Shown: piece after piece, positions 1 to 10,474 of the stretch
Layout of the letters: each line of letters starts with the position of its first letter
How positions within the stretch are numbered: the stretch's first letter is position 1
From: Trichobilharzia szidati
Lineage: Eukaryota > Platyhelminthes > Trematoda > Strigeidida > Schistosomatidae
DNA length: 64,000 nt
Assembly (NCBI GenBank): GCA_944472155.2
Contig: OX235279.1
Coordinates: forward strand, 63,523,564 to 63,587,563
Direction of reading: 5' to 3'
Translations under genes and position numbers: made by a program
Notes under the pieces: generated by a model
What the model saw: the letters and a program-made list of their open reading frames with translations, nothing else
What the model was told of the DNA's origin: nothing
The model's database searches: none

Positions 1-583
1 AGATTCCTGGACAAGAATAACAACAACAGACAACTATCAGCATAAATGGGAGGAACCTGAAAGAAACAACCTCTTTTACCTACCTGGGAAGCACCGTTTC
101 AACTACAGGCGAATGGAACTGACGAGGATATCAAAGCGAGAATCGGAAATGCAAGACAAGCTTTCACTACTCTCAAGTCTGTGTGTAGGTAAACAGCACT
201 CAGCATCAAAAATAAGATCCGGATTTTCAACTCCAATGTGAAGTCACTGCTACTGACTGTACGGATCAGAGACTTGCACTGCGAGTCATAAAGAGCATCT
301 CAAACAAACTACAGACCTTCATTAACAGTTGTCTTCGCTCAATACTCAAGATCAGATAGCCGGCCAGAAAAGATCAGCAACAGAGAGGGATCTCTGGCAA
401 TGAGCGAACCAACCAGGTACAGATTGTGAAACAAATAGGCAGGAAGAAATGGAGATGGATTGGCCATACTCTGAGGAAACCATCAAGTGACATCACTAGA
501 CAAGCCATTGCTCGAGTGGAACCCGAAAGGGAAGCGGCGAGTTGGTCGTCAGTGCAAGGGTGACTTGGAGGAGGTCTGTAGGG

Positions 584-1065
584 GACTTATGTTAGAGTTC
601 ACTAGTATTACAAAATATGAGAAATAAAATTCAAGTCAATGGAATGTTAAGTAACAGTATATTACCAAAAATGCAACGACACGTTATATCAACAAAAGGG
701 TTACTTGGAAATAAAGTTCAAGTCCTCTGCTACAGATTATTTATATAACCCACGGAGACGTTAATTGTTTGAACGGAGTAGGTTGTAGCTGCTGTGTCCC
801 GGTTGTAGAATTGTCTTCGGTTGAGCGTAGTGGACTTCTACAATAAATTCGAAAGATACAACACGGTGAGAGCTGAGCTAGTAAACCGGAGAAACCAAGG
901 AGGTGAAGAAGTCCCCAACAGCAGAGTGTATTTTCCAATCGTTCACGGAAGCCAAGTGTATTTCAACAAGAAGCGTTTTAAACAAAAATTATGTACAATA
1001 TGTCTAATTTCTACAAATAACCAAAAAGTGTACAATCACATTGGTACGCACTCCACAGGTCATGT
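584..1065 (+). mobile_element. Unidentified ~480-bp insert inside the RTE
   Basis: RTE-like coding sequence stops after '...[12 protein letters not shown]' near 583 and picks up again at about 1066, so the DNA between is a later insertion. The insert has no recognised reverse transcriptase and no clear poly(A). A solo LTR is one possibility, but convincing TG...CA ends and a target-site duplication were not found. Boundaries are good to about 10 bp. Confidence 0.5.
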
Positions 1066-1078
1066 GAAGAGGAAATGA
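821..1078 (+). CDS. Small ORF with a C2H2-like motif, inside the insert
   Basis: An 85-codon open frame begins inside the insert and ends just past its right border. Near the C-terminus it reads C-T-I-C, eleven residues, then H-I-G-T-H (C-x2-C-x11-H-x3-H), the spacing of a C2H2 zinc finger. The N-terminal half has no recognised domain. Its stop codon lies in the flanking RTE, so the natural C-terminus may differ. It could be a fragment of a retroelement Gag-like or zinc-finger exon, or a chance reading frame. Confidence 0.25.
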   Translation: MSVVDFYNKFERYNTVRAELVNRRNQGGEEVPNSRVYFPIVHGSQVYFNKKRFKQKLCTICLISTNNQKVYNHIGTHSTGHVKRK

Positions 1079-1180
1079 AAACGTGTGGGCAGACTTGGAG
1101 CCAGGTGAAGACTCTAGCAGAGAACCGAACGCAATGGAGACGCACGGCTGAAGCCCTATGTTCCTCTAGTAGTTAAAGGA

Positions 1181-2196
1181 AACAATAATATATATATACC
1201 ACTGGGACCCATACAAATTCGATCGAAGGATTTTGATCACAATTTGAAAAACGCATGATGAGCTGGTCCAAAAATAAATATAATACACAATCACTTCATT
1301 TAGACGAATATGTGCACAGAAACTGGTTTCAGATGTCATTATTTAGTATACATTTGCCCTAAATACACTTCCCACATGATAAATGCATGTTTCGTGGGAC
1401 GAATTTGATAGGTTATTCAGTGCTAGTTTGTTGGCTAGAGAGTTAGCTTACTACATTTTATAGTTGCTCTTTTACCCTAATGTATAATTACATGCAAGTG
1501 AATGCATTGTAATGGTCAAGTATTTTGGAAGAGATGCAGCTTAATTTTAATGATTTAGATATATAGAAAATTGCATTAGATATCTGGAGGCAGTGAAGCC
1601 ATATATGAATATATTTATATAATTATGAGCAATAGATTGTGCTCAAAACATCATCCTAATCTAAATTAGAAGAAAACGACGAGTGGTAGTTCATTACAAA
1701 ACTGCTGATAACACTCACTATTTGTCTTAATGCAGATAAATTAATCGTAACATAAAGCCAGAATAGATTGAGAATAAAATAAATTCGGAATCAACTCATA
1801 TAATAAAAATGTGTAGATATGGTAAGCTGATGAATATGTACTCACATTTTTACGATGGTTATCAAGACGATATAATTACGTAAGAATCGGAAATGACGAC
1901 TAATTATCCAACAGACTGTACTGCTATACGAGAGTTTTGCCCACCGTGACTGTTTATTTTAGTGCGATTAGAAAACTTTGAAGCCTTATTATTAGCAGCA
2001 TCCATATCAACCCATATTCATTTGAGTGCCGTTATAGAACCCGAAGAGCAGCATCCTAGTAGTTCATATCAGTTTGGCGACGATCAGAATCGAAACCTGT
2101 TTCTGTCATATTCTGTGAAGTTGATGGAGCTGGAGTTCAGAATGATGGAGTAACTTGCAGGTTATCTTCGCCCTCGGATTTGTCTGCATCCATTGA
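1181..2196. other. No gene seen; AT-rich spacer
   Basis: Nothing recognisable except a short piece around 1618-1650 resembling the 'ATTATGAGCAATAG...GTGCTC' core of the dispersed ~190-bp repeat found complete at 10.3, 50.1 and 58.8 kb. Confidence 0.5.
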
Positions 2197-3219
2197 CTAC
2201 GCCAGAAGCAGCATAGCAAAACTTATTTGCGACCCGAACGCAAACATTACGTCTGATACTTGATTTTGCAGATACGAAGACCCTTTTAAAGTGGATTTCA
2301 CGAGCAGATAAGATGGCTGAATAGTAGGACTGTTAATTTCGAAATTTTGCGCAGCTGATTTAAAGATTGCTGCATTTTGATTCCCTTTCAGTAGCTCACT
2401 TAGGGAACTTTCACTGAAGCCACGTACCAGTGTTAGTAAACATTGTATGGGTGTATGGAATCCAGCTCGGACAAAATTTGCATCCTTGAATCCACTACTG
2501 GTCACCACACACCAGTTCACTAAAAGTAACATGACCAGGCATTGTCGAGGCGACTGGAAAAGGGCCAGACATCTGAACCGAAATGAATAATTGAATATAT
2601 TAACGACAACTTTATTTGTTCGAATAAGTCTCATGACGGATGCTAGCAACAAATCCTGTTATGACTTTACGCTTGCTAATCAGCAGAAGAACAGCGTGAT
2701 ACGATCAGAAATTTCGACACGCATTTTGTTGAAGTTTATTTGTAGACGCTGAAGTTTAGTTATGGTAACCAAGCACAAAGTGGATGATCAAGTTGATAGT
2801 GTAATTAACTTGCGTATAATAGTTTATTAATGGATGTTTAATAATATTCTACCACCTAAGCTAAATTTGAATGTGTGGTAATGCACATAAACGAAATCCT
2901 AATTTCTGAAGAATTGTTCTTTGGCTGGACTAATAATTGCTGATACTCTTACTGGCGCCTTTCGATGCATTCTGTCAACAGATAAGTAGCCGTAGACCAT
3001 TGTTAGGCGCATAATGACATAATATGAAACTTCTAACAAACGAAAACTATGGAATATATAGAGAACTGAGGGTATGTATGAGACAAGAGGTTTCAAGAAT
3101 AAGTCACTGAATGAGAATTCGTTCGACTTACTCACCTTAATCTGTGGATGGCATTCTTCAAATATCTCCGATGAGAAAAACAAGATGATCGCCTTAAAGT
3201 ATTCGTTCATAACATGACT
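2197..3219 (-). CDS. Possible 3' end of an unidentified gene, two exons
   Basis: Two - strand segments behave like exons. The first (3219-3136, 84 nt, 28 codons) follows an acceptor reading 'CCAACTCATTTAG' and ends at a strong donor, AAG|GTGAGT; it begins SHVMNEYFKA and ends CHPQIK. A 582-bp intron ends in 'CCCTTTTCCAG', and the second segment (2553-2197) continues in phase 0 for 118 codons to TAG. The joined 146 residues look like a helical, leucine-rich C-terminus (for example 'TPIQCLLTLVRGFSESS' and 'QPSYLLVKSTLKGSSY'). I do not recognise the family. No upstream exon was found with confidence, so it may be the end of a gene whose 5' exons lie further right, or a gene relic. Confidence 0.45.
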
Positions 3220-4699
3220 CTAAATGAGTTGGAAAATGAATGTAAAATTATCTGCACAGCATATATTCGTAGAAATAAAAGGAAGCATTTCGTCAGGGTT
3301 TTGCACACGTAAGGGAGAGTGGTGATCTCTGTTCAAGGGATAGGGTGACGGGGACAAATGAGGGCTAACATTACCGGTGGAACAGAGCTCTACTGTTAAG
3401 GCACAAGAGTTTGAATCACTTCTTCAGAAAGAGGGATAAAAACTGACCCAAAGCAAGAGCTTAAATATAAATTCTCTGAGTGCAAGTACATGGTATGGTT
3501 CTGCTACTCCAGAAAGACACTCTGCTGTGTATATCAGAACAACAGCATATACATATCTCGTTAAACCCTTTCTTCCATATACTTCATGCACTTTGACGTT
3601 TTGCTCTGACTTTTTTCAGAATCTATTCTTAAAATTATCCTTTAAAGGCAAGGACAACCATCCCTTACCTTACCACCATACGCTTAAACTAGTCATTAGT
3701 GCGGAACACTACAAAATTCCGTAACTATGATTTTTCGTCAGGTAGAGAACCCTGTGTTCATCGTTTACTGTTTATTTTAAACTATGGACTTTTGTTAGCT
3801 ATCTCTGCACCTATTTTGGAGTTTTCCTTGGCCCTCACTTTCCAGAGGTGCCAACTTTAACTATGACAATCATATGGTAATGCTACGCTCTACATCATTA
3901 TCAATCAAATGTAGTGTTTAAATCACTTGAACCTACGCTCCGCAGACATTTAAAATGTTGTCAGAACATCTGATGAATCTCAGAATGACGACCGTCACGC
4001 AATCTGTTGATCATTTCAAAGTCAGTCTCCCAAAACTGCTAACATAAAATTAATACTGCGCCAACCGGCGATTGTAGAATTGCATTATAATGGTTGTGCA
4101 TTCTGCACTTATTTTTCTTAGTTTGAGACTTGTATACCAGAATGATTCTTAAAATACCAGAATACCCAACAGTCACTCAAGGAAGGAAAGAAGGAAGGCA
4201 GAACGCGAGCTCCTTAAATGTGTGTTTCGTACAATGCCAGAGACCGGAGTACACGGTCCAAGTGCTCACAAACAAACAGTCTATTTACGTAGAGCATAAT
4301 GTTATCACTAGAAGAGATTTTAATCGTAGTCATGTGGTTATTACTTGACTGTGAGGTTGAACTCTTAGCGCACTGAATTGCACATAATACAGTGTTGTTA
4401 GATATGTATGCAAAAACGTTTGAGTAGTCTGACCTCCAACAATTGGGGTTATATGAGGTTGGGCGGCTCAAAAGGCGTAACAGGAGAGGAAGCAAGCAGA
4501 GGGTTTTAAGGGGTTGAAGAAAAATGGTTAAAAAGAACGGGACTTATCTGAACTTCATGCAACTGCCGCGACGAGGATGTAGGCTGTGTATTTCAGTCCA
4601 GGTTTGTATGGGAGGATTATGGATGTCTTGAAATGAGGCTTTCTAATCAAATAATGTAATCAACAGCATTCGCGCAGCGTCATTTGTGCTAAATACACT
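3220..4699. other. No gene seen
   Basis: AT-rich sequence with several short open frames on both strands (about 60-90 codons). None shows splice-compatible borders or a recognisable domain. Any 5' exons of the 2.2-3.2 kb gene would be expected here or further right, but none could be supported. Confidence 0.4.
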
Positions 4700-5090
4700 T
4701 GATTATTCCAGCATCACACTAGTTACTAGTGTCAAATCAAAATATCCACTACAGTCCTACTGGAGGTCAATCGCGAGCCCGAATAGCTCAGTGGTAACGT
4801 CTCTGACTGCAGCACTGGGTGACGCGGGTTCAAATCTCAGAAGGGACATGAGTTCCTTCAAGGTTGCAGATACGCCTTGCTGAAGAGTGCCAAGTAGCAC
4901 GGAATCTAGGTCCAAGGCTTCCTGCCGATTGCCTCCAACCATCTTATATCATCACAAACAATGTACACCGTGATGGCGAGCTACCTAGAATGGTGGCCAC
5001 ATTACAACCTGACTGATAGAATTCAGTCTGCACCAAAGAGAGGACTAGACACATCACACTGATTACTAGTGTCAAATCAAAATATTCCAG
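4700..5090 (+). repeat. tRNA-derived SINE (family B)
   Basis: Contains a pol III promoter pair: an A-box-like 'TAGCTCAGTGGTAACG' near 4789 and a B box 'GGGTTCAAATCTC' near 4827, at tRNA-like spacing. A conserved non-tRNA body runs to about 4940 ('...GCCGATTGCCTCCAACCATC'). The block is flanked by two copies of a sequence containing 'TTACTAGTGTCAAATCAAAA' (about 4722 and 5065). A diverged opposite-strand copy lies at 61.8-62.0 kb. The head does not keep a full cloverleaf, so it is not a tRNA gene. Confidence 0.75.
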
Positions 5091-5619
5091 CTGTATTTGT
5101 TAACGTGTAGAGTGAGTAGAGCTGCTTAGGTACGTGAGTCGAGGGGGTAAGAAACGATATCACGAATATTTAGCCGGTTTTAGACTCTGTCAAAACCTTC
5201 AATTAAGCAAAAACAACAGTTTGCGCGGATTTGTGTGTTCAGGGAAGAAACGTTATCAGTTTTCCTTTGAATCGCTAACTGAATAGCTTCGTTCTCTCTT
5301 TCAGCAGATTATGCAACTCTGAAAATTTCATTATGTACTATACCTATTGTCTAGAATAAAGTGATTATCATTGTTACCATTACCATTGTAAGCGTACACT
5401 GAGCTTCTTAAAACTTGAATCCTACGGAAAAGTATGTTAGTATCGTTTCTGTACACCGAATAGATAACGTAAGAATCTGATGGGAAGCCAACGAAATAAG
5501 TGATGGTAACATTTAATTCTGCACACACTGTTGTTCTTGCTTTATTCAAATTCGTAAAGGGGAAAATGTGTCTGAAATGTTACTCAATTTTGGTCACTTT
5601 CTATCAATCTGCGTCTATG
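5091..5619. other. No gene seen
   Basis: AT-rich spacer. A 72-codon frame on the - strand has no supporting motif or splice context. Confidence 0.4.
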
Positions 5620-6560
5620 TGCTGCTGATAAGTCTTGTCAGTAGCACACATCAAACTCTTTCCCCTCGTCAAACGACTTCGAGCGAATCCGCTTTGACTC
5701 ACCGGATGCTAACCACCTTTGATGAGTCCTGTTATAGGTCGGCTTGTCTGACTGTATCTATCTCTGGATCTTGTCCGCGAAAAAATGTTTCTATGTCTCA
5801 AACTTCTGATGGTATAAATGAGACCATGTCTCTCAGTGACGTTGTATGGTCCTCTCCACTTCGTTCCCGTGAACCTAGCCCACATCCAGATGTATACTTT
5901 CTCCGGACTCTACTTGATCTCCGACTACAAAGTTTATTCATTCCATCTTTCCTCGCTGTTCAGATTTTGCTGCATCCAACTGCTGTGTATGCTTTACATG
6001 CCTGAATGCTTCTTTCTGCTTTGTCCGTCCAGGGTTTCTGTCCATATATCAACTAAAAGGTTGACTTCTTTGTTATCCCCACGGTAGCGGAACGATGTGC
6101 TAGTGGAATCAGTGGAAGCTGTCTCCCAGCTACCTTTATTCGAGGCCAGCCTCTCCTTTTGTGTAAGGTTGTTTCTCCCAGTCAAAACATTCGTTTGTGG
6201 ACGATATGGTATTGTTCTGATCTTCTTGATACCCAGTTATTGCAAACGGGATGTAAATGTTTCACTTTCATATCTCAGCAACACCCACAGCATAAATGTC
6301 TGTGCCACCGGTGACTTTGTGTCTGCCAACTCAACGACAGCACCAGTCCCATAGAAAAGCTTTTGGAAGCCACGGGATCTCCGTTGTCTGGAGACAACGA
6401 CGCAGTTCAGCTCTCTCCAGATTTTTAAGTCATCTGAGTATAGGATCACTGGGTAATCCGTCAAAACAGATAACCCAGTCACTTGCAAAATAAACGGGAG
6501 AGGCTCCATTACGGTGCCTAGTGTCACCCCGATACGAACTGTTGTCCAGGAGTTGCTTTA
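5620..6560 (-). mobile_element. Decayed LINE reverse transcriptase (CR1/jockey-like)
   Basis: On the - strand, 6527-6237 reads as a reverse-transcriptase palm fragment: 'MEPLPFILQVTGLSVLTDYP' followed by 'VILYSDDLKIWREL', which fits the family pattern GPLLFILYVNDLS...LYADDLKIW. The catalytic box is kept as Y-S-D-D. Further downstream (6185-5640) only frame-shifted C-terminal remains are visible. The open frames on the + strand here, including one of 145 codons from 5568, are antisense by-products. Dead copy; ends approximate. Confidence 0.6.
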
Positions 6561-7521
6561 TTGCATATCCCGCTAATTGTAGCGTTCATGTCAGTTGCTA
6601 TGTTGGCTTAGTAAAAATTTTTGTTTTTATATGCATTTTAAATGAAATTTCTCATTAAAAAACATTTCTGACTCACGTAATACCCGTGGCATAATGCACC
6701 TGAACTGCGTTACATTTGCAGCACTTGTGTAAGGAAATGTCGCCTGATACTGACATCTGCGCAATGTGATGGGCTAAATAAAGTAAGAAGTTCAAAATTT
6801 AAGCGTGCATTTTTGAATTTTGATGGAATCACACTGGTAAATTCGGCCTATTTATTGAGACGCTATTGTCTTAATTGGTTTTGCCGTTGTTGGTATTCAT
6901 GACTCAACTTCAGGATTAATTTTTCATGTGCTCATAACAGTCAGATCTTCATTTTAAAACAAAAGGCTCAAGCATTACGGTCACAATGTGTAGCACTTGT
7001 GTTTCAAGTGGCTTTTATTTTGAGGGAAGATTTAATTGCTACAATATTTCGATTTCATAGGCATAACTTAGGCTTCCCAGCTTGCATTTTTTCCAGGCGC
7101 ACTGTTGAACTGCAGGGGCAAAAACTTCGGCCACATAGACTAAGGTGGGACAAGGCCACTAAGCCTCCCCCAGATATTCTGCGTTGCGCCCGAAATCGTT
7201 GCTAGCTTGGTTATATGCGAAAGAAAATTATTACCTTGTTTGAAATAAAGACAAGTTGTTTAGAAGGTGAGGGAGAATTTATGTTTCAGTTTATTTATAT
7301 AAACAGTATTGCGCATCCAGTTGCATTGCGATTCCATATAAAGTAAGTTTTTATGAATGTCTCGCCCTCTCTTCTGCAAAAATAAGACAGGAATTGCTTT
7401 ACAAGACTCCATATTAAGTTCAGTAAGGAAAAAATAAACGTTTTTTCGCTTAGGTGTTACGAGTTAATTTGTAGCAATACATTAAGCAAGGAGACTTCAT
7501 ATTGAAATCAAGAGTGTACAT
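6561..7521. other. No gene seen
   Basis: Spacer without recognisable genes. A 68-codon frame near 6999-7205 has no family resemblance that I can name. Confidence 0.4.
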
Positions 7522-7722
7522 GTGCGTCGGTGGCACAGTGGTTAGGACTCTTGCCGACCATGCACATGGTCCGTGGTTCGATCCCCTGCCGACGCACACC
7601 CGATATCTACGGTCGGCCTTCAAAATTTGGGCTACCGATATCCATGCTGAAAATTCCATATGTGTACTGAAAATACGGTGTGGAATCAAGCTGTAATCAA
7701 AATAAAAAAATAAAAATTTACC
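7522..7722 (+). repeat. tRNA-derived SINE (family A, subtype 1)
   Basis: Starts GTGCGTCGGTGGCACAGTGG with a pol III A box, and has a B box GGTTCGATCCC at 7575-7585. 'GTGCGTCGG' at the start pairs exactly with 'CCGACGCAC' at 7590-7598, like a tRNA acceptor stem. A specific body ('CCCGATATCTACGGTCGG') follows and then an A-rich tail (7699-7722). A second copy of this subtype lies on the - strand at 57.47-57.65 kb. The short open frames over it on both strands are artefacts of the repeat. Confidence 0.9.
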
Positions 7723-8088
7723 AAATCTCATGCATTTCCCGTATAAATTTTATACTCGTCAAGTGGTCATTTAACAACTGCTGAATGCTGCAATTAAGCC
7801 CAATTTATAACTTGTAAGTGCGAGCATCACTGTCATTTGTACTGACAGTAGTTCACAGTCTATTGAGCTTACACAACCACTATGCTCATATCTCACTTTA
7901 CTGAGGAAACACTAACTGGGGTTTTCGAGAGGGCAGTACATCATTTTGTGAGTTTCATGAATTTCACGGATTGCATTCTATTCACTTAGTACTGAAACTA
8001 AACTATGAGGGCACTCATATTTCCAAGCAGGATGCAACACAAGGCCCATTTCTAACTGTCGTCCTTATTTCAGTTCAATTTCATCATA
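7723..8088. other. No gene seen
   Basis: Short AT-rich spacer up to the Merlin target-site duplication. Confidence 0.4.
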
Positions 8089-9250
8089 CATGTATTGGCA
8101 AAGTTAAACTTTCGACACCAATAACAACCAAACAGCAAACGACCTTGAACGGACCAATCACATATAAGAGACGTTTATGATAAGCGGAAATGTATATTTA
8201 TAGAAAAATGCATAAAAAAATGATAAAACGGTTACAATGGGTATGTTTCCCGAACATGGGAGAGAAACATTTCCCAATTCAGCATGGCACTGTCAATAGA
8301 GAAGTCACACCACATTCTATACATATGTTCATCTAAATGACTATAAATGAGATCCATTTATAGCCCTTACTCTATTTTTCAATCGACTCCAAAATCCTTC
8401 AATGGAATTCGTATGAGTCCCTGTAACTGGGTCCACGAAATCACTGGAGTGGCTCACTATGTGATGAATGTATCCCGGGGATGACAGTGAATCATAGCCT
8501 TTCCACTCGTCGGTATGTACAATTGATCCCGTTTTCACAATTCGCTTTATAATGGTACCAGAGTAGTCACCTTCCTGTCTGCTATTGCTTCAACAAATCC
8601 TTTCCGGAGAGACGTGTCGTATAAACCTATGACCCAAATGTTGTTCGCTCTCTGACAACAGCGGTTATATTTCTTCTTCGCCAATACTGTCTAATCCACA
8701 TTGACTACTACGTCGTCACCGCCTAACAACGAAGTAATTCTGTCCACTTTCCATGAGGCGATGTCCTTGCAGTGCTGGTATACCAGTGGTATACAAGTGA
8801 ACTGTTGAGATGAGGCTGTTCTCCGCCCCGGCAGCAGCGGCTCTCACAGGCTGTTTCAGTACTCAGTAATTGCAAATGTACAAAATCTGGGTTAGGGAGA
8901 GATGCGACCTAGCAAAGAAATTTCCTACGAAATATTACCCTCTGATACTAACTCGCTTCCAGCATATACCACAACGATGTACAAAACCATCAGTTCACCT
9001 TGTATAGCTTTTTAGAGACATAACACCACCACACGAACAACTTCTCTCCTTTCGAAGCAAGCCTCAGTCGAGGCAATAATGAAAAACACTATCCTCCTCA
9101 AACTGCAGATGTAAACTTGTAATGGCACGCAGTGAAATAAATCAAGCGCTATACAATATTGAACTACGTTCGTGAATCTCATTGGATAATTCGACGTCGT
9201 TCGCTGATTGGTAGTTATTGGTGTCTAAAGTTTAACTTGGCCCATGTATT
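8089..9250 (-). mobile_element. Complete but dead Merlin DNA transposon with TIRs and TSD
   Basis: An 8-bp direct repeat CATGTATT (8089-8096 and 9243-9250) flanks a 1146-bp element (8097-9242). Its ends are inverted repeats: the left starts GGCAAAGTTAAACTTT and the right, reverse complemented, starts GGCCAAGTTAAACTTT. Similarity continues for about 50 bp ('GACACCAATAAC', then 'CAGC.AACGAC'). Target duplications of 8-9 bp and a transposase with the D-D-E pattern below are Merlin (IS1016-like) traits. The coding region lies on the - strand inside. Confidence 0.85.
8341..8790 (-). pseudogene. Merlin transposase, degenerate
   Basis: Read on the - strand. The first catalytic Asp sits in 'VVVNVD*TVLAKKKYN', where a stop follows the Asp in place of the usual Glu (the second copy has HIDETVLIKKKYN). 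A frame then gives 'WVIGLYDTSLRKGFVEAI'. The intact last part (8538-8341) holds the second Asp in 'SIVHTDEWKGYDSL' and the catalytic Glu in 'GTHTNSIEGFWSRLK'. That last stretch is still open, but upstream stops and shifts make the gene non-functional. The protein would cut and paste the surrounding element. Confidence 0.85.
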
Positions 9251-10271
9251 AATAGAATTATCTGTCATTCACTTCGGAAACTTACCTAGGAACAGTCTCG
9301 TCAACTGAGAGTATGCTGTTGATATTGTCCACCTAGATGATGAGAAGTGACCATTGAATTCGGGAGATATGAAAATACTACTGGTGTATGATTGTAGGTG
9401 TCTGTGACGTACCCCTGTGTTAAGCAGTATAGTATGGTGAGTAATAATGGGGTTAAACGTATAGTTTTAGGTAGCGATGTGAATCCAAGTCATTGTCAAT
9501 GACACACATGCATCCACTTTGTGTGATCTCACGTACCTAATCAACTCTTATATTTCATTCTTGTCCATATCCGTTCTTCCTCACATTTACTCATTAGAGT
9601 TCCATTTAATCTCTTTTTTCTATACCTTTGTGTGCTTCATGTAATGTGGTAGCTTGAACAGCTGCACATGCGTGCAAGATTAGATGTTGAAAGCCAGTTA
9701 GTCAGTCAGAATGACTTATAGTCTAGGTATAACGAAATGTTAAAAAATGGATAATAGTTGCCTAAATGTCAAGAAATGATAATCGTATTTTTTCATTTGG
9801 TGCTTGCCTAACAGAAAATAAGAGTTACTTGAAAATGATTTCTCCTCTTACCAGAGATAACTTTTACACTCTGTCTCGTTATATCTCATGCGTTAGTTTA
9901 TTTTATCGCAAAGCCTAAATGCTGAAACGAAATACATCTGATGAAATATTTTTTGCTTAAATATAATATTTTTCAAGCGTGGAAAGTAACAAATTGAACT
10001 GCTGCACTTCTGTGCACTTCAGTCAGTCAGCATTTGTCACTGCAGCTACCTAGTGTCACAACTCATTACAAAGTTAATTGGCTTAAACAATTAGTTATGT
10101 CGTTTTCTAAGCATTGTATGCATTTTCCCAATTTTTAAATTGTCCGGATAAAGTACACTGAAGAGTAAATCATAAACCAAAAGTCGGTAACACTGACATA
10201 AGAAATAGTGTGAATAGAAGTGAATGAGATAAGTGACCTTTTTATCCCTGTAGTACGCTTTACTGAAATAC
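9251..10271. other. No gene seen
   Basis: AT-rich spacer with no open frame or repeat that I recognise. Confidence 0.4.
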
Positions 10272-10474
10272 TGATGTATATAAATGAAGCAAAAAGCTAT
10301 ATGAGTGACTTGATATGATTATGAGCAATAATTTGTGCTCAAAACGTCATCAGTTGATATTACTGTACAACACTGTGTGATTTATCAAAACAAAATCTTA
10401 TCCATAATGGAGTTATACTCTACCAGAGTGCACAAGTTTTATACTTATATCAAAAGTACTTATCTTTTGTATTA
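10272..10474 (+). repeat. Dispersed ~190-bp repeat, copy 1
   Basis: Shares with copies at 50.09-50.27 and 58.77-58.96 kb the order: 'ATAAATGAAG', 'CTTGATATGATTATGAGC', 'GCTCAAAACGTCATCAG', 'ACACTGTGTGATTTATCAAA', 'CCATAATGGAGTTATA' and 'TTATACTTATATCAA'. No coding capacity. A short hairpin (GAGC...GCTC) lies directly before (C)GAAAC/AAAAC. Probably part of the non-coding end of a larger retroelement. Confidence 0.8.

Larger units (their letters stand above)
1..1180 (+). mobile_element. Decayed 3' end of an RTE-like LINE, interrupted
   Basis: Broken frames read as the C-terminal part of an RTE-type reverse transcriptase: a 'FYLPGKHRFN'-like stretch, then 'IKARIGNARQAFTTLKS', 'KIRIFNSNVKS', '[17 protein letters not shown]' and 'GKRRVGR'. 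Reading resumes at about 1066 with a frame equivalent to 'KTCGQTWSQVKTLAENRTQ' and ends near 1180 in an AT-rich tail. The order and wording match the other RTE copies in this window (22.1 and 40.5 kb). Stops and frameshifts show it is dead. The element is cut by the left edge. The gap between 583 and 1066 is an insertion. Confidence 0.8.

Noticed and set aside
4785..4850. Possible functional tRNA gene with A and B boxes
   Set aside because: Stems do not close into a cloverleaf, the sequence continues into a repeated body, and a diverged second copy exists at 61.8 kb. It is a SINE head.
5568..6354. Three overlapping + strand frames, one of 145 codons with a signal-like start
   Set aside because: They are antisense to a LINE reverse transcriptase readable on the - strand (SDDLKIW box at 6440-6405), so chance frames.
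7502..7731. Overlapping open frames on both strands (64 and 93 codons)
   Set aside because: They lie across a tRNA-derived SINE; similar frames appear at the 60.3 kb copy because the repeat happens to be open.
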